A DNA stretch of 64,000 nucleotides, from contig JAANDG010000076.1 of the NCBI GenBank assembly GCA_036852015.1, positions 124,001 through 188,000 of the forward strand. The letters run 5' to 3'. The notes under the pieces were generated by a model, which was given only the letters and a program-made list of their open reading frames with translations, was not told the origin of the DNA and made no database searches. The position numbers and the translations under genes are program-made. The DNA comes from Pelodera strongyloides. Its lineage: Eukaryota; Nematoda; Chromadorea; Rhabditida; Rhabditidae. Shown in pieces: positions 46,801 to 57,967 of the stretch. Positions within the stretch are counted from its first letter, which is position 1. The number at the start of each line of letters is the position of its first letter.

Positions 46801-48809
46801 AGCTAGGACTGTTCTTCAGGACCCGCATGCAGTCCGCTCTGGTCTACCAAAGTAGTGCGCTCCAAAGAATAGGCCATATTTGATTACGGAATGAGTGGTC
46901 CAAGAAATCTTTCCAAGTTTTCACCTGGTACCGTTTTTACCACCCGGTCGGTGCAAAAACGGTACTAGGTGAAATTGTTGGTTGAATAAAAAAGAGGCGA
47001 GCAAACGTCACTGTGCTTGGCTAGCTAAGGAAGTTCAGGAAAATCAAAGTTAAGTTCCAATACTCACCCTTAAGACATGTGGACAAGCATTCGTCGCGAG
47101 ACGCAACCTGGACAGACTTTCTGACGAATCCCTCCATAACGGTCTTGCGCATACGCTCGAATGAGAAGGAACGGTACGTGCAGGCCTCGTGAGCGGTAAC
47201 TCCAGGCAGACAAGTTTTCTGTGAAGGATTATATTAAGCATGAGAAAATAAAGAACGTAGTTATTTGTTTTTTTCTTACGCTTCTTACAAAAGATAGTAG
47301 AGGTTGGTATCGTACTGTAGGGAATGAAAACGCTGGTAGGCTGCGGCTGTATATTAACTAGTCTTACTAATTATATTAACTAATTAACTTACTAATTACT
47401 CTTACTATTCTTACCAATTACATTAACTAATTATATTAACTATAAACTATTCTCTTGAGTTTATGAGTCTTACAGTAATCATGGATATATCGTCATGGTA
47501 GTAAGGGTGTAAGGTATGCACTTCGTTTTTGTGTGTCGTCAAATATTATAGTAAACTAGGCCTATACTTTATTCTATTGCCTTGGGAAGTCCAAAGGTTA
47601 CGCTGTGCTTACTTTACTTTATTAACTGAACGAACGTCTTCGTGGAGAGAGCAACCGTCTAGCTCTTACCTCATAGTAGAAGTTGTTAGCAGAAGGGTTG
47701 GCGGTAAGTTGTCCGGTACCAGCGGGCGAAGCTGCGTCATCAAAGAAGTAACAAGTCTCGCGTCCGTCGAAGTTAAATGAAGCACAGACTCGTTGGGCTC
47801 CGGTGGTAGGTTCAATGTTATTACGGCAGTACTGAGCACAGGTCAAATCGTGTCCTGGAAAGTGGAAAGCAATTAAAACCAAGGTTAATGAATTAACTAA
47901 TCATTGCGTGCATACTAGGCGATATAGGAAGTCCTTATACCTCCACCTCTCTCTCTCTCGCATGTACTCCTCTACTACCTCTTACTATGTTTACTATAGC
48001 ACGTAGCATGTGTTTCTTATAGTATTTTAAAACCAGTCACCCAAATACTACTAAAACGTTTTATCCCTAGGTTAGATGTATGCGGAATATTTCTACACAA
48101 ATGCAATCCCTACGATCAGCGGGAAAAAGTCGAGTTTCTCATGATCGCTTTAGGTCCGACGGGGGAAAAACGCTGCGAAGCGTGACACAGTTTTCACTAG
48201 CGGGGCAGCTGCACTGGGAAAAGGAAACGAAACTAGGTCTGGGATTAAACTCCCGGCATGAGACCTGTGACATCCACCCGGGAATGTGACGAAGGAGAAA
48301 GGAATGCAGATCAGCGTAAGAGGATGACTAATTGGGATGATAATGACAATTACGTATATCCGGGAATAATTATCCGGCGGACTATATGGCAATTGGTAAG
48401 AGGGAGAGTTGGTCGCCATAGGCGTAGTCACATCCATAGTCGAGTTAAGCTCGTTTTATGTGGGCCTGAGTTGGCAAGGACTATCTTTTTTATTACATCA
48501 GCTGCAAAGGTGCAATATTTTATCTGAGAAAGTAAGGCTACAATCCAACGTACGCAAAATTGTAAACTCTGACAGCGTGAATGTATCCGTGATAGGTGCT
48601 CACTAACTACTATTTAGCGGTGGAAACGACCATAGGTAAGATAACAGAGGATGAAATGTTAACTTACCAGCGGTAGAGATAACCACAGGCGTTCCATCAA
48701 GCCGAGCTCGGGAAACTCGAATAAATGCCGTCGTTTCATGATTTCCACATTCGAAGACAGCCTGGGCCAGAGGCCCGACGGCCACCAAAAGGGCGAATGG
48801 CACGAACAT
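37863..48809 (-). CDS. noah-2: NOAH-type PAN/ZP apical extracellular matrix protein (NOAH-2-like)
   Basis: Seventeen exons (upper-lower): 48809-48668, 47854-47670, 47218-47068, 46767-46597, 46248-46125, 45747-45626, 44016-43943, 43747-43659, 43373-43236, 42897-42825, 42584-42430, 42310-42227, 41753-41660, 41284-41148, 40774-40618, 39959-39781, 38019-37863. All phases join, giving 743 residues. Signal peptide residues 1-19. Four Cys-rich PAN/apple-like modules cover about 22-390, with signatures SRDECLSTCLK, CLQKCLDSLNTFCRSVEF and SDCISLCFQNLNCKSINYD. The ZP domain runs from CTNEGIRF (about 391) to CAGPNGCP (about 630). A furin-type RKKR lies at 649-652, one transmembrane helix at about 707-731, and a short cytoplasmic tail ends NPKELPK. 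NOAH proteins are membrane-anchored components of the embryonic sheath and apical matrix. Length favours NOAH-2 over the longer NOAH-1, though this is from memory. An acceptor lies 13 nt before the ATG. Confidence 0.93.
38160..38235. repeat. CT/GA-rich stretch in the last NOAH intron
   Basis: Imperfect CTCTCTGTCTCTCTCTCC-type sequence inside the 1.76-kb last intron (38020-39780). The remainder of that intron shows no exon and no complete mobile element. Confidence 0.7.
39983..40503. repeat. Long inverted repeat filling most of NOAH intron 15
   Basis: The left arm at 39983-40038 has AATTCGGTTTAATTGCGAAG then TGTTTCAGTAGCAC and ACAATGTTAGCGAAACC. The right arm at about 40449-40503 is its complement with about four mismatches. 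An inner pair GAAGCCCCGACCGC / GCGGTCGGGGCTTC lies at about 40097 and 40361. The arms start 24 bp from exon 16 and end 115 bp from exon 15. Confidence 0.85.
40941..41085. repeat. Palindromic repeat with CCGTATTCACCAA ends, copy 3 (diverged)
   Basis: GTATTCACCAATACGCAGGG and GTGTTGGTGAGTATGGCC are inverted, with GGGAGCCCTCCCT / AGGGAGGGCTCCC inside. It lies in NOAH intron 14. Confidence 0.6.
41860..41884 (+). repeat. Short telomere-like array (TTAGGC)n
   Basis: Four TTAGGC hexamers in NOAH intron 12. Confidence 0.85.
41885..42068 (+). repeat. Direct duplication of about 92 bp
   Basis: Two near-identical copies of a block containing AGTATATATTTACAATTAGA, TATTCTTTCATATCC and CCCGCAAGAGCCTATATGTC, in NOAH intron 12. 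Each block itself holds two copies of TATATATTTACAATTAGA. The telomere-like array lies immediately to its left. Confidence 0.9.
44701..44882. repeat. Palindromic TTTAAA element, family 1, in NOAH intron 6
   Basis: TTTAAAGCGAAATGCCGGCC left and GGCGGTATTTCGCTTTAA right. Confidence 0.9.
45360..45474. repeat. Family 1 element, right half only
   Basis: Interior (AAAATAGAATAAAAAAATCG, GCATAAATGCGTAAGAATTC) and right end (AACCGGCCGGCATTTCGCTTTAA) are present. The left terminus is missing. Confidence 0.75.
45485..45635 (-). repeat. Tandem copies of the NOAH exon 6 donor region
   Basis: GACCCACCGGYAAC recurs at 45498, 45556 and 45619, spaced 58 and 63 bp, with GTTAATAGATAYGAC and ATATACCGG between. 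On the minus strand each repeat reads GTTRCCG|GTGGGT; the copy at 45626/45625 is the true 5' splice site of NOAH exon 6. Confidence 0.88.
45914..46070. repeat. Palindromic element (CCTACTTTGGGAAATTTGC arms)
   Basis: ATCCTATGTATCC and GGATACATAGGAT are shared with family 2, but the outer ends differ (CACCTACTTTGG / CCAAAGTAGGT). It lies in NOAH intron 5, ending about 55 bp from exon 5. Confidence 0.8.
46523..46570 (+). repeat. Telomere-like array (AAGCCT)n
   Basis: About seven AAGCCT units with one AAGCCC variant, in NOAH intron 4, ending about 27 bp short of exon 4. Confidence 0.9.
46913..46975. repeat. Short hairpin (TTTCACCTGGTACCGTTTTT arms)
   Basis: TTTTCACCTGGTACCGTTTT pairs with AAAACGGTACTAGGTGAAA around a CCACCCGGTCGG loop, in NOAH intron 3. 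Confidence 0.8.
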
Positions 48810-48837
48810 GCCCAGCCTGAACCTGAAAATAGTAATC

Positions 48838-48880
48838 TTTAAAGCGATATGACAGCCGGTTTTTGAAACGGAATGTTTAC
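48838..48880. repeat. Single family 4 terminus
   Basis: TTTAAAGCGATATGACAGCC followed by GGTTTTTGAAACG, with no partner end found within 400 bp. It lies about 30 bp upstream of the NOAH start codon, just before the splice acceptor. Confidence 0.6.
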
Positions 48881-51800
48881 ATTCAGAACACAACATATAG
48901 GAGACATACGGTAGTTATCAAATACACAATTTGCCCGCTATGAACCTGAATACGGTTTTCTTTATTCTACTTTAGGTAACTACGGTAAACGACAGAAAAT
49001 AGACAGTGATATTTAGATCACGGCATATTATGAGATGTATGGACCTAAGGTACGACTAGCTTACACCCCCTGAACACGAATACAGTATGTTTTTACAAAA
49101 TATATCTTTATTACAATAAGATTATTTATTGGTACGATAACTAGGGTTGAGAATATGAAACCTTTGCATAAACCCAATAAAACATACTACATGTAAAAAA
49201 AATAGTTCTAAAGCTTAGTTTCTTCAGTAGCTGACGATGATTATTGTATTTATGTGACAAACGATAGAAATACGATGGTAAACTTTAGAGCATGGCATGG
49301 CAAGCAGTTGTGTGTGGGGAACATAAATACTGTGCAAAATGATGTGCACCCTGAACCTTGGAATATGGCAAGTTATGCATAGTGGTTAGCGACAAAATAA
49401 CGAAGATGCCTGATGATATACTAATGGTGATTGAAGATTCACGTTTTGGTATATTAAAGCACAAGCCCTAAAATTGTCTAACACATATGAAAACTAACAT
49501 TGAGTTTAAATCATAATCTTCGGAAAAAGGCACGTAATTTATATGTGTGTGCCACCTCGGTAGAGCAGCCCCTGACTGCGCCAAGTGGTAAGCAACTTGA
49601 TTTTTTTATTCATATTTTCCACTTTTCCCCCGCTTAGAATTTCTCTACTTCGGATTTTGATTTTAAAAAAAATATGAGAAAACTGAATATAAATGTAACG
49701 TTTGAAATTATATTAATATTCTATTGCCAATAGTCAATATGATGTAGAACAGAAACTGACAGAAGCAATGAATTTACTGGTCGTCGCATATAAATATAGA
49801 AATAGCGAAACATCAAGTATTTACGGATTGATAACTGTGGGTGCAAAAGTATGAAAAGTTACCAACTCCGCGCCTGAAAACCCGTGACAAATACGCACCA
49901 CCTATTTCGAAAAAACATCGACTATATACCTATTTATAAAACACTTTAATGGTAAAATCTGTTAATTCTGAGTTCCAAACTGTGACTAAGGTAGCTAGTT
50001 GTTCAACCCCTTATCACACAAGTTATTATACCAAGAGCTTGGGATGAATTTGGTTGGGACACGGGGTAGCCTTGGAAAACTTAGGCTCTTACATATCTAG
50101 GCAGGTAGATATCCTTTTCCTATAGTACGCATGTGCAGCGCTCAAATAAGGCTAATGGTTATGCAATCATCATGCTAGTGACAAAATGAGAATACGCAAT
50201 CCTGATGACACAACAATGAAATATAAAAAGAAAATCTTCGAAAAAAAGGTGGCTCGACTCAGTTGTCGATGTTTCAAGACTCTAAAAGTGTGGCTCTTTC
50301 ATATATCTATCAAAGCACGAGAGTCCTCAATGCCTGTCAATGCTCAGCATTTTCCTTTGTACGCATTTTGCAAAACATTTCTATAGGTGTGGAACGCCAG
50401 CCAATCCATATATATGTATGTGGTTGTAGCAAAAAAAAAGTCACCATCACTTATAAAATTTGAAAATATGGGAGTATAAAGTGTTTTGAACTCGAAAGTT
50501 CGGCTTATTTTGTTCTATTTTTCGGCACCCTGTTCGAAGTTCTGATAGAAGTTCTGATAGAGTATATGGTGAGGCAAGTAACAAGTCAGTTGTAGACGTG
50601 TGACATTTGAGCAGTAACTTATATAAATGTTTCAGAAAACGACTTTATTTTATTATGTTTCTAGAGAAGGCACGAGCGCTTCTGATGCCGTTGTTAGTGA
50701 AAATAAGCCATATTATAGCAAAAAATGCAAAGAAACATCCACTGTGAGAAAATAGACGAAAAAAACAAAGAAAGTATTTTTTGATAGTTCAGTTGTTTGA
50801 GCGCTTTTAACCTTTAGCAGTCACCAAAGTCTTCTAACAACGGCTGGCTTGACCCAGATATAACATTGTTAGCCCCTTCTTACTGTCACTTTCGGTGACC
50901 CCTAAACCGAGAAAACAAAAAAAGGAAAAGAAACTGAAACGGTTAATTTTCGATGCACTAGGGCCTAAGCCATATACGCCCTGGACTAGAAGAAATGGGA
51001 CATTACGAAATGGGACGTAGAAATAGTAGAGGTGACTCGCTATCCTTAATCTATATGATCAGAAACGTATTTGTATAAACCTAGAACTTCGAAATCATGG
51101 GAAAGCATGCGAGCATGATTCCATGGAATACGATAACCAATCATGTGTCCATGTAATACGATAACCAAGCTTGTGCAATTCGTTAGCGACACAAATTAAA
51201 CTTGTGACAAGAAAATAGCATGCGTAGTAACACTGAACTATGGATTGAACAACTTAAATCAAGAAACTATGTCTGAAACACCAAACGCTACATTCGAACA
51301 CAAAGAAATGGATGAGTTGCGTAAATCCAAACAGTATCCAAGATCAGTGTGACGGCTTCCGAAACAAACGAAAACGTCTCTAGTTCTTGTATGCGGCACA
51401 CGGGCCGGTCGGCCGGTGTGCGCGCACAAGATCGAATGACCTTGGCCCACTGACTCAGTGACTCCACCCGCGCGGGCAGCGCCGCTGTCTGCGCCCTCAG
51501 CGCAAAGCGCGCTGACGCGCGCATAGCGCTGATCCTAGCTCCGGATATCTCCTTATCTCTCAAGGAGTAGAAAATGCAAAGGCCAGCCGTGCCAGGACAT
51601 ACCGCAGGGAAGACAATTCCAGCCCCAAACACAAAATGTCTGTATTGGGGCTAAATGGGGGAAAACCGAAATCCATCCTGATTTGATTGTCTATCAGTTG
51701 CACAATGTGCACTTACGTGGGAGACGATGCCTTGGTAGAAAGTGGAGGGAGCGGAGTTAGGATATTTGTAGGTGCTACATTTTATGGGGCTTCTAAGTGC

Positions 51801-53126
51801 GCTTAAAAACTACTGTATTTTGGAACTACACGAGTTCATACTAAATATGCAGTTGTGCAAAGGTGTGGTAGTTTTGACAGAAACACGGATATTGTTTTGG
51901 GACACCTGGAAACCCAGGCTTTATACTTTCGCTTATGAAAAAATAACAAAAATAAATATTGCAATTCTGAGATTATCAGACAATAATAAAGTATCAGTTG
52001 CACAATGTTACGATATTTTGATACAAATGGATGTGGAGATATGGATATGTTTCAGCTTATGCTTATATTACGACCCCTTATACCTTGAACCATTTAGCCT
52101 TTGTCACAGTTCGATTATGTGAAAATTTGAAGTCGAGGGAGATATTTTGAGATATTTCGAGACTAATAAGAGCTACTGTAAAAATAAAGAAAAAAATGTT
52201 CCTAATAATCGTGTACTTGTGAAGCGAATGTAAATTCGTAACTCTGAAGCGAATATAAATTTTGAGAGAATCCTACAGCTAATTCTTTTGCTCTAGTGTA
52301 AGTTTCGCGAACGCAAACAAATATACTTACAGCAGCGGTACAGCATCATCACAATTATCATGTCACTACATCTAAATGATTGCACGATGAATGAAACCAG
52401 TTGAATACAATGAATTAACGTACTATAATAAAAACGTGATAGAGACATAGAGATTTCCTAATATTGCAGTTTCGAATATATACCACCCTGCACTATTTAG
52501 TTTCAGGTACTGTAATTTGCTAGCGTACTGTAGACTGTAGTGCGATATCCTACCGGCTCTACTTTTATGGTAGACAGGGCTGCCTTGTCTCCTCCAAGTA
52601 TGCCCACTATCAGATTAACCTTGTATGTCTAAAAGATCTGACCACCGATAACCCCTTAGCCGATATATTACAACTCGAAGAAATCCTCTAGAGCCAAACA
52701 CCTCCCTTAGCAAATATAAGGAGGGACAGTCAGGAATATTGAATATACAATAAAAGGGTGAGCCCATTTGGTGACGGTTCACTGGTTTTATTCGTGGACA
52801 AGCGCAAGTGACCACTTCGTGACCATGTTGTGACAAACTTTTCTTGAAAATCGTCATCAACTAGTCAAAAACTGATCACTAACCAGTCACCAAATGTTTT
52901 TTAGGGTGAAAACGATTTGGTGACGGGTCAACGAGGGTTTTTTTCTGTTTTTTTTTTCGTCAATTATTTTGTTTTCCTTTGTATTAGTATTATAGAGTGA
53001 CCTTCAAGGAATAAGCAGTCAAGTAACGGTTGTAACAAGAGTGTTTTGCTGATGATAAGGGTTTATTATCAGCACAGCAATACAAGAAATCTTTCTTGTA
53101 ATTGTAATGCGTACATAAACTTTATT
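48881..53126. other. Upstream region of the NOAH gene, no coding exon
   Basis: AT-rich except for a GC-rich, CpG-containing block at about 51400-51560 (GCGCGGGCAGCGCCGCTGTC and AGCGCAAAGCGCGCTGACGC). That block could be the NOAH promoter or a 5' leader region. A 116-codon frame at 51772-52122 has no support. A copy of the GGTGACC repeat lies at about 52765-52905. Confidence 0.45.
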
Positions 53127-53330
53127 TTAAAGCCGTATAACGGCGCGTTTTGAAACGTATGGCAGACACTGTATGCCGATCAAGTGAATGCAAATTTCTG
53201 CACGATCACTGCACGACTATTAGACTGAATATATTCATTTGCATACCTCATTAGTGAATATAGATGTCCCAAATAGTTTCACAAACTGGCCGTTATGAGT
53301 TTCACAAACTGGTCGTTATATCGCTTTAAA
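53127..53330. repeat. Palindromic element, family 4, with duplicated right end
   Basis: TTTTAAAGCCGTATAACGGC left. On the right, TTTCACAAACTGGCCGTTAT is repeated in tandem before TATCGCTTTAAA. Confidence 0.75.
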
Positions 53331-53848
53331 AATACAATTAATAGTCTCCAGCAATATACAGCAATTCGTCGGAACTATTCCTGTGGCACCGAAAAAACGC
53401 TTATGATTAGTTATTCCGTCAATATTTGTAAAACAATTCTCTCCGAAAAAGGCGTATTCCAGTTGGGAGAAGAAAAAAAGATCCCGGAAAAACTCTGTTC
53501 AAGTCTAATCTTTCTTGTAGGGGTGCGCGAAAAGTGAAAAGAATTCCTGGCACTTATGTTTGCGGCATAGGTTAAAGCTTAGGCTTGGCCCCTGACGCTA
53601 TAAAGAGACAAAACTACATATTTAGACTACATACTGTGTTCTATCATTATATGATGACAAGTGTGACCGAAGCTTTGAATCTTGCAATAAAGGTAATCTG
53701 TTAATGTCCTGTGTTGTGCATATACCCACAAATACGTGTATTTATGTGAAACTGTTTTCAAGTTATATGAAAGTACACCATTTTTATTTTTTATTTTTTA
53801 TTAAAGTGAAAGCATGGTAATAAAGTTTGACATAAAGATCCTCGAAGC
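53331..53848. other. 3' flank of the repeat-protein gene
   Basis: No gene. AT-rich sequence just downstream (left) of the minus-strand stop at 53849. TTTATTATTA-type sequence at about 53790-53825 could serve as the polyadenylation region. Confidence 0.5.
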
Positions 53849-56317
53849 TTAAGCCCTGTATCCAGATGACTCAACGGGGGCTTCAGCGGGTGCAGCCTGC
53901 TCAGCCTCAGCGGGAGCTTCCTCGGCGGGAGCCTCCTCGGCGGGTGCAGCCTCCTCAGCGGGGGCGGCTTCTTCGGCGGGGGCAGCAGCAGGGGCAGGCT
54001 CATCACCATAAGAGTTGTCGCGCTTCTTGCGGTATCCAGATGACTCAACAGGGGCCTCGGCAGGAGCATCCTGGCAGGTCTCGGCGGGTGCCTCCTCAGC
54101 GGGAGCGGCTTCCTCAGCAGGAGCGGGGGCGGCCTCCTCGGCGGGAGCAGCCTCCTCAGCAGGTGCAGCCTCTTCAGGGGCAGGTGCAGCAGGGGCGGGT
54201 TCGTCTCCATAAGAGTTCTGCTCACGCTTCTTGCGGTATCCGGAAGACTCTACGGGTGCCTCAGCGGGTGCGGCCTGTTCAGCCTCAGCGGGAGCTTCCT
54301 CGGCGGGAGCCTCCTCAGCGGGGGCAGCTTCCTCAGCGGGAGCGGCTTCTTCGGCGGGGGCAGCAGCAGGGGCAGGCTCATCTCCGTAAGAGTTGTCGCG
54401 CTTCTTGCGGTATCCAGATGACTCAACAGGGGCCTCAGCGGGTGCGGCTTGCTCGGCCTCAGCAGGAGCTTCCTCGGCGGGAGCCTCCTCAGCGGGGGCA
54501 GCCTCCTCAGCGGGAGCGGCTTCTTCGGCGGGGGCAGCAGCAGGGGCAGGTTCATCTCCATAAGAGTTGTCGCGCTTCTTGCGGTATCCAGATGACTCAA
54601 CAGGGGCCTCGGCAGGAGCATCCTGGCAGGTCTCGGCGGGTGCCTCTTCAGCGGGAGCGGCTTCTTCAGCAGGAGCGGGGGCGGCCTCCTCGGCGGGAGC
54701 AGCCTCCTCAGCAGGAGCTTCTTCGGCGGGGGCAGGTGCAGCAGGAGCGGGCTCATCTCCATAAGAGTTCTGCTCACGCTTCTTGCGGTATCCGGAAGAC
54801 TCTACGGATGCCTCAGCGGGTGCGGCCTGTTCAGCCTCAGCGGGAGCTTCCTCGGCGGGAGCCTCCTCAGCGGGGGCAGCTTCCTCAGCGGGAGCGGCTT
54901 CTTCGGCGGGGGCAGCAGCAGGGACAGGCTCATCTCCGTAAGAGTTGTCGCGCTTCTTGCGGTATCCAGATGACTCAACAGGGGCCTCAGCGGGTGCGGC
55001 TTGCTCGGCCTCAGCAGGAGCTTCCTCGGCGGGAGCCTCCTCAGCGGGGGCAGCCTCCTCAGCGGGAGCGGCTTCTTCGGCGGGGGCAGCAGCAGGGGCA
55101 GGCTCATCTCCATAAGAGTTGTCGCGCTTCTTGCGGTATCCAGACGACTCAACAGGGGCCTCGGCAGGAGCATCCTGGCAGGTCTCGGCGGGAGCCTCCT
55201 CAGCGGGAGCGGCTTCCTCAGCAGGTGCGGGGGCGGCCTCCTCGGCGGGAGCAGCCTCCTCAGCAGGTGCAGCCTCTTCGGGGGCAGGTGCAGCAGGGGC
55301 GGGCTCATCTCCATAAGAGTTCTGCTCACGCTTCTTGCGGTATCCAGAAGACTCTACGGGTGCCTCAGCGGGTGCGGCCTGCGCAGCCTCAGCGGGAGCT
55401 TCCTCGGCGGGAGCCTCCTCAGCGGGGGCAGCCTCCTCAGCGGGAGCCGCTTCTTCGGCGGGGGCAGCAGCAGGGGCAGGCTCATCTCCATAAGAGTTGT
55501 CACGCTTCTTGCGGTATCCGGAAGACTCTACAGGTGCCTCAGCGGGTGCGGCTTGCTCGGCCTCAGCAGGGGCTTCCTCGGCGGGTGCCTCCTCAGCGGG
55601 GGCAGCCTCCTCAGCGGGAGCGGCTTCTTCGGCGGGAGCAGCAGCAGGGGCAGGCTCATCTCCGTACGAGTTGTCGCGCTTCTTGCGGTATCCAGACGAC
55701 TCAACAGGGGCCTCGGCAGGAGCATCCTGGCAGGTCTCGGCGGGAGCCTCCTCAGCGGGAGCGGCTTCCTCAGCAGGTGCGGGGGCGGCCTCCTCGGCGG
55801 GTGCGGCCTCCTCAGCAGGAGCTTCTTCGGCGGGGGCAGGTGCAGCAGGAGCGGGCTCATCTCCATAGGAGTTCTGCTCGCGCTTGACGACTGAAATGCA
55901 AATTAGAATCAATATAATAAGGAATTACTGAACAACCATTCATCTGCATTATTACACTCAATCAAATTGGAATACATTTCCATTCCCGAATACAGGACAC
56001 ACAACTTCTACATCAACATATGCGCAAGCCACTAGAAGTCCTAACAAGGAAAAAGGGAAATCTGAGTGGTCTTTCCAAGTATCCCAATGTCCGTGTTTCT
56101 GTGAAAACTACCGTATTTTTGCCCAAAACCTGCATATGCAATACGAAAAAAATACTTCCAAAATACGGTAAATTCTAAGCATACTTGGAAACCCCAGAAT
56201 AGAACAACAATCGGTTGGGAATATAGCAGTAAGAGAGCGGTAAGAGAGAAATTATAACTTACTGCTGCGAGCACCGGCCAGCGCGCATACCGCCAGAAGA
56301 ATGTAGAGGATCTTCAT
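53849..56317 (-). CDS. Secreted repeat protein: eleven PAPAEEA units with RKKR cleavage sites
   Basis: Two exons: 56263-56317 (signal peptide MKILYILLAVCALAGARS) and 53849-55890, giving 698 residues. After VKRE there are eleven units of about 58-68 residues. Each unit opens NSYGDEP, continues with APAEEA-type Pro/Ala/Glu repeats and closes with PVESSGY, followed by RKKR in ten of them; the last ends SSGYRA. Two unit types alternate as A-B-B. A units begin EQN and carry the only cysteine (AETCQDAP). B units begin DN and have AEQAAPAEA or AAQAAPAEA. Regular RKKR sites after a signal peptide suggest processing by a furin or proprotein convertase into acidic, disordered fragments. No domain family was recognised. 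The function is unknown; a matrix, eggshell or cuticle-associated role is only a guess. ATG 56317 is the first after a TATA box. Confidence 0.9.
53866..55890 (-). repeat. Higher-order tandem repeat, about 552 bp
   Basis: The coding repeat has a unit of roughly 175-205 bp and a three-unit super-period. The A-unit start GAGTTCTGCTCACGCTTC (plus strand) recurs near 54216, 54768 and 55320, 552 bp apart. Copies of the super-repeat differ at few positions, so the array was homogenised recently. Confidence 0.93.
56072..56192. repeat. Palindromic element with CTTTCCAAGTAT ends
   Basis: TTCCAAGTAT and a downstream ACCGTATTTTTGC mirror AAAATACGGTAAATTCTAAG and ATACTTGGAA. It lies in the only intron of the repeat-protein gene. 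Same family as 36925-37131. Confidence 0.7.
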
Positions 56318-56348
56318 GATCGAATGATAATTGCATGCCATCGTCGAC

Positions 56349-56356
56349 CTTTTATA
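56349..56356 (-). promoter_or_regulatory. TATA box of the repeat-protein gene
   Basis: TATAAAAG on the minus strand lies 32 bp before ATG 56317. A start site 25-30 bp downstream of it would fall after the upstream in-frame ATG at about 56341, which supports 56317 as the initiator. Confidence 0.65.
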
Positions 56357-57826
56357 CCTTTTCGCCGGCCAGCTTTTTTGGGCTTTTGCCGGTAAAGTAA
56401 AAGAACACCAAAACTGGTATCAAATACGATTTCATGCTAACCCATTCGAAAAGTTTGCATAAAAATTGTACGCGCGCGCTACGCCGCTCCCGTTTTCGCT
56501 CTCTTCCAAACGAGATAAGTGATAACAAAACAAGAGCGCGCAAATTAGCGACACCAACAGCGAACTTTGGTGGAACGCTTTAGTTGCATGTGCCTGCGTC
56601 GGCTGCTTCCACTACTAGGGTAGATTTAATATTTGCGTAAGAGGGTAAAGGCAGATGACGATCTATCTAAAGGCTGGTCAAGTGTACATACTACATACGG
56701 TTTCTATGGACGTCTATGGTTTATCCAGGTTTATTTGCATTCCTTCTCATCAACATCTAATTGCAATACATGACGTTCATTCATTCATTCCCACGATATG
56801 AGCGTCGCGTGAAAACTTTCAGTGACTAAGAACTACGACTACGTCGTGTTTTCTCGAGCTATGGAGTGCGATTTTCAAGTTAACTTTTCTGAAATTCTCC
56901 TTTTTCTGCACAAGAAAATTCAGATCACGTGGGCGTATGTTAGAGAAAACATATTGATTATTTATAATTTCCACGTAATACATCAAGACATCTAGATAAC
57001 ACGTCGCGGTTGACGTCACGGCTTTACCAGTTCCACTTTTTTTCTCTACTGTACTGGGAGCATGTTTCACAGTAAATATCATTTTCCCGAATATAGCAAA
57101 GAGCGAACATGAAAAGCATCATCCGTCTTTTTGCCATTTCTTCCTAGAAATGATATAAATGTTTAAATGTTTATCTTTATTAGATTCTTAATAAGCCAAG
57201 AACGCGCTCACTACTTCTTGTAGTTATAGGTAAGGATTTTTTTTATGTAGAATAAGCTGGCATTCTTTCTGAATCTAAAAGCAAGCTAAGCCAATGGGGG
57301 GGGGGGTTAAAAAACCTGAATTATTCAAGGTTTATGGTCTATTTTAAGAAGGTTAAAGCTTTTTAAGGTTAAGCGCAAGAATATATAAGGTTTAGGTGGG
57401 CATTGTGGGGGGAGTGTAGGTAACGTTTTACACATAATTTGACATAATGTTAGTAGATTACGCACCGCGCATTCTAACTCTTATTTCTTGAGTTCGTTCC
57501 ATAAAGCAGCATAATGTTTATCTGTGGCAGAAATCACTCGAAAATAGTCATCATCTTATTTCAAACTAGAGTATACTCATATGTGGTATGGCAAACCACA
57601 TCATAATCGTCAGTCTATGTTTTACTATGTGCTCGGACAATAAAGAAGAAGCGAGCGGCTCTAAACATGCTCTTGCAACACCGCAAAACTTTCAGTTTTC
57701 AACCGTAACCATACTCCCTTTATAAAAGAGTAGAAAACAACTCTTTGTGGAAGCCCAATACTTTAATTAGAGAGTTTAACATGTAGCACTCAAGCCCACG
57801 TAAAAAAGTGTATGTGGAGATTGGAA
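56357..57826. other. Upstream of the repeat-protein gene, no other gene
   Basis: GC-richer sequence with CGCGCGC at about 56470-56480 near the promoter. A G-run at 57297-57306. No exon on either strand. Confidence 0.5.
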
Positions 57827-57967
57827 CCTCTGAGGCCATATTCACCGATCCGATTCCCTCGGGGAAATAGTCCCTGAGGCCAGCAAATAACATTCTAATG
57901 TGAGACACGCAGAGAAAAAGACGGGGGAATTCCGCATGGGGAATTGAGTGGTGAATATGGCCTCTGG
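57827..57967. repeat. Palindromic repeat with GAGGCCAT ends, copy 4
   Basis: CCTCTGAGGCCATATTCACC left and GTGGTGAATATGGCCTCTGG right. The interior TTCCCTCGGGGAAATAGTCC is shared with copy 1. Confidence 0.85.

Noticed and set aside
49555..49612. tRNA-like GGTAGAGCAGC segment
   Set aside because: Only a D-arm-like word; no T-loop or stems at the right distance.
51772..52122. 116-codon plus-strand frame
   Set aside because: AT-rich, no domain, no splice partners; contains diffuse repeat-like sequence.
53866..55887. 673-codon open frame on the plus strand, opposite the repeat protein
   Set aside because: It is the antisense of a GC-rich tandem repeat whose period keeps all frames open. The minus-strand frame has a signal peptide exon, a TATA box and RKKR sites; the plus-strand one has none.
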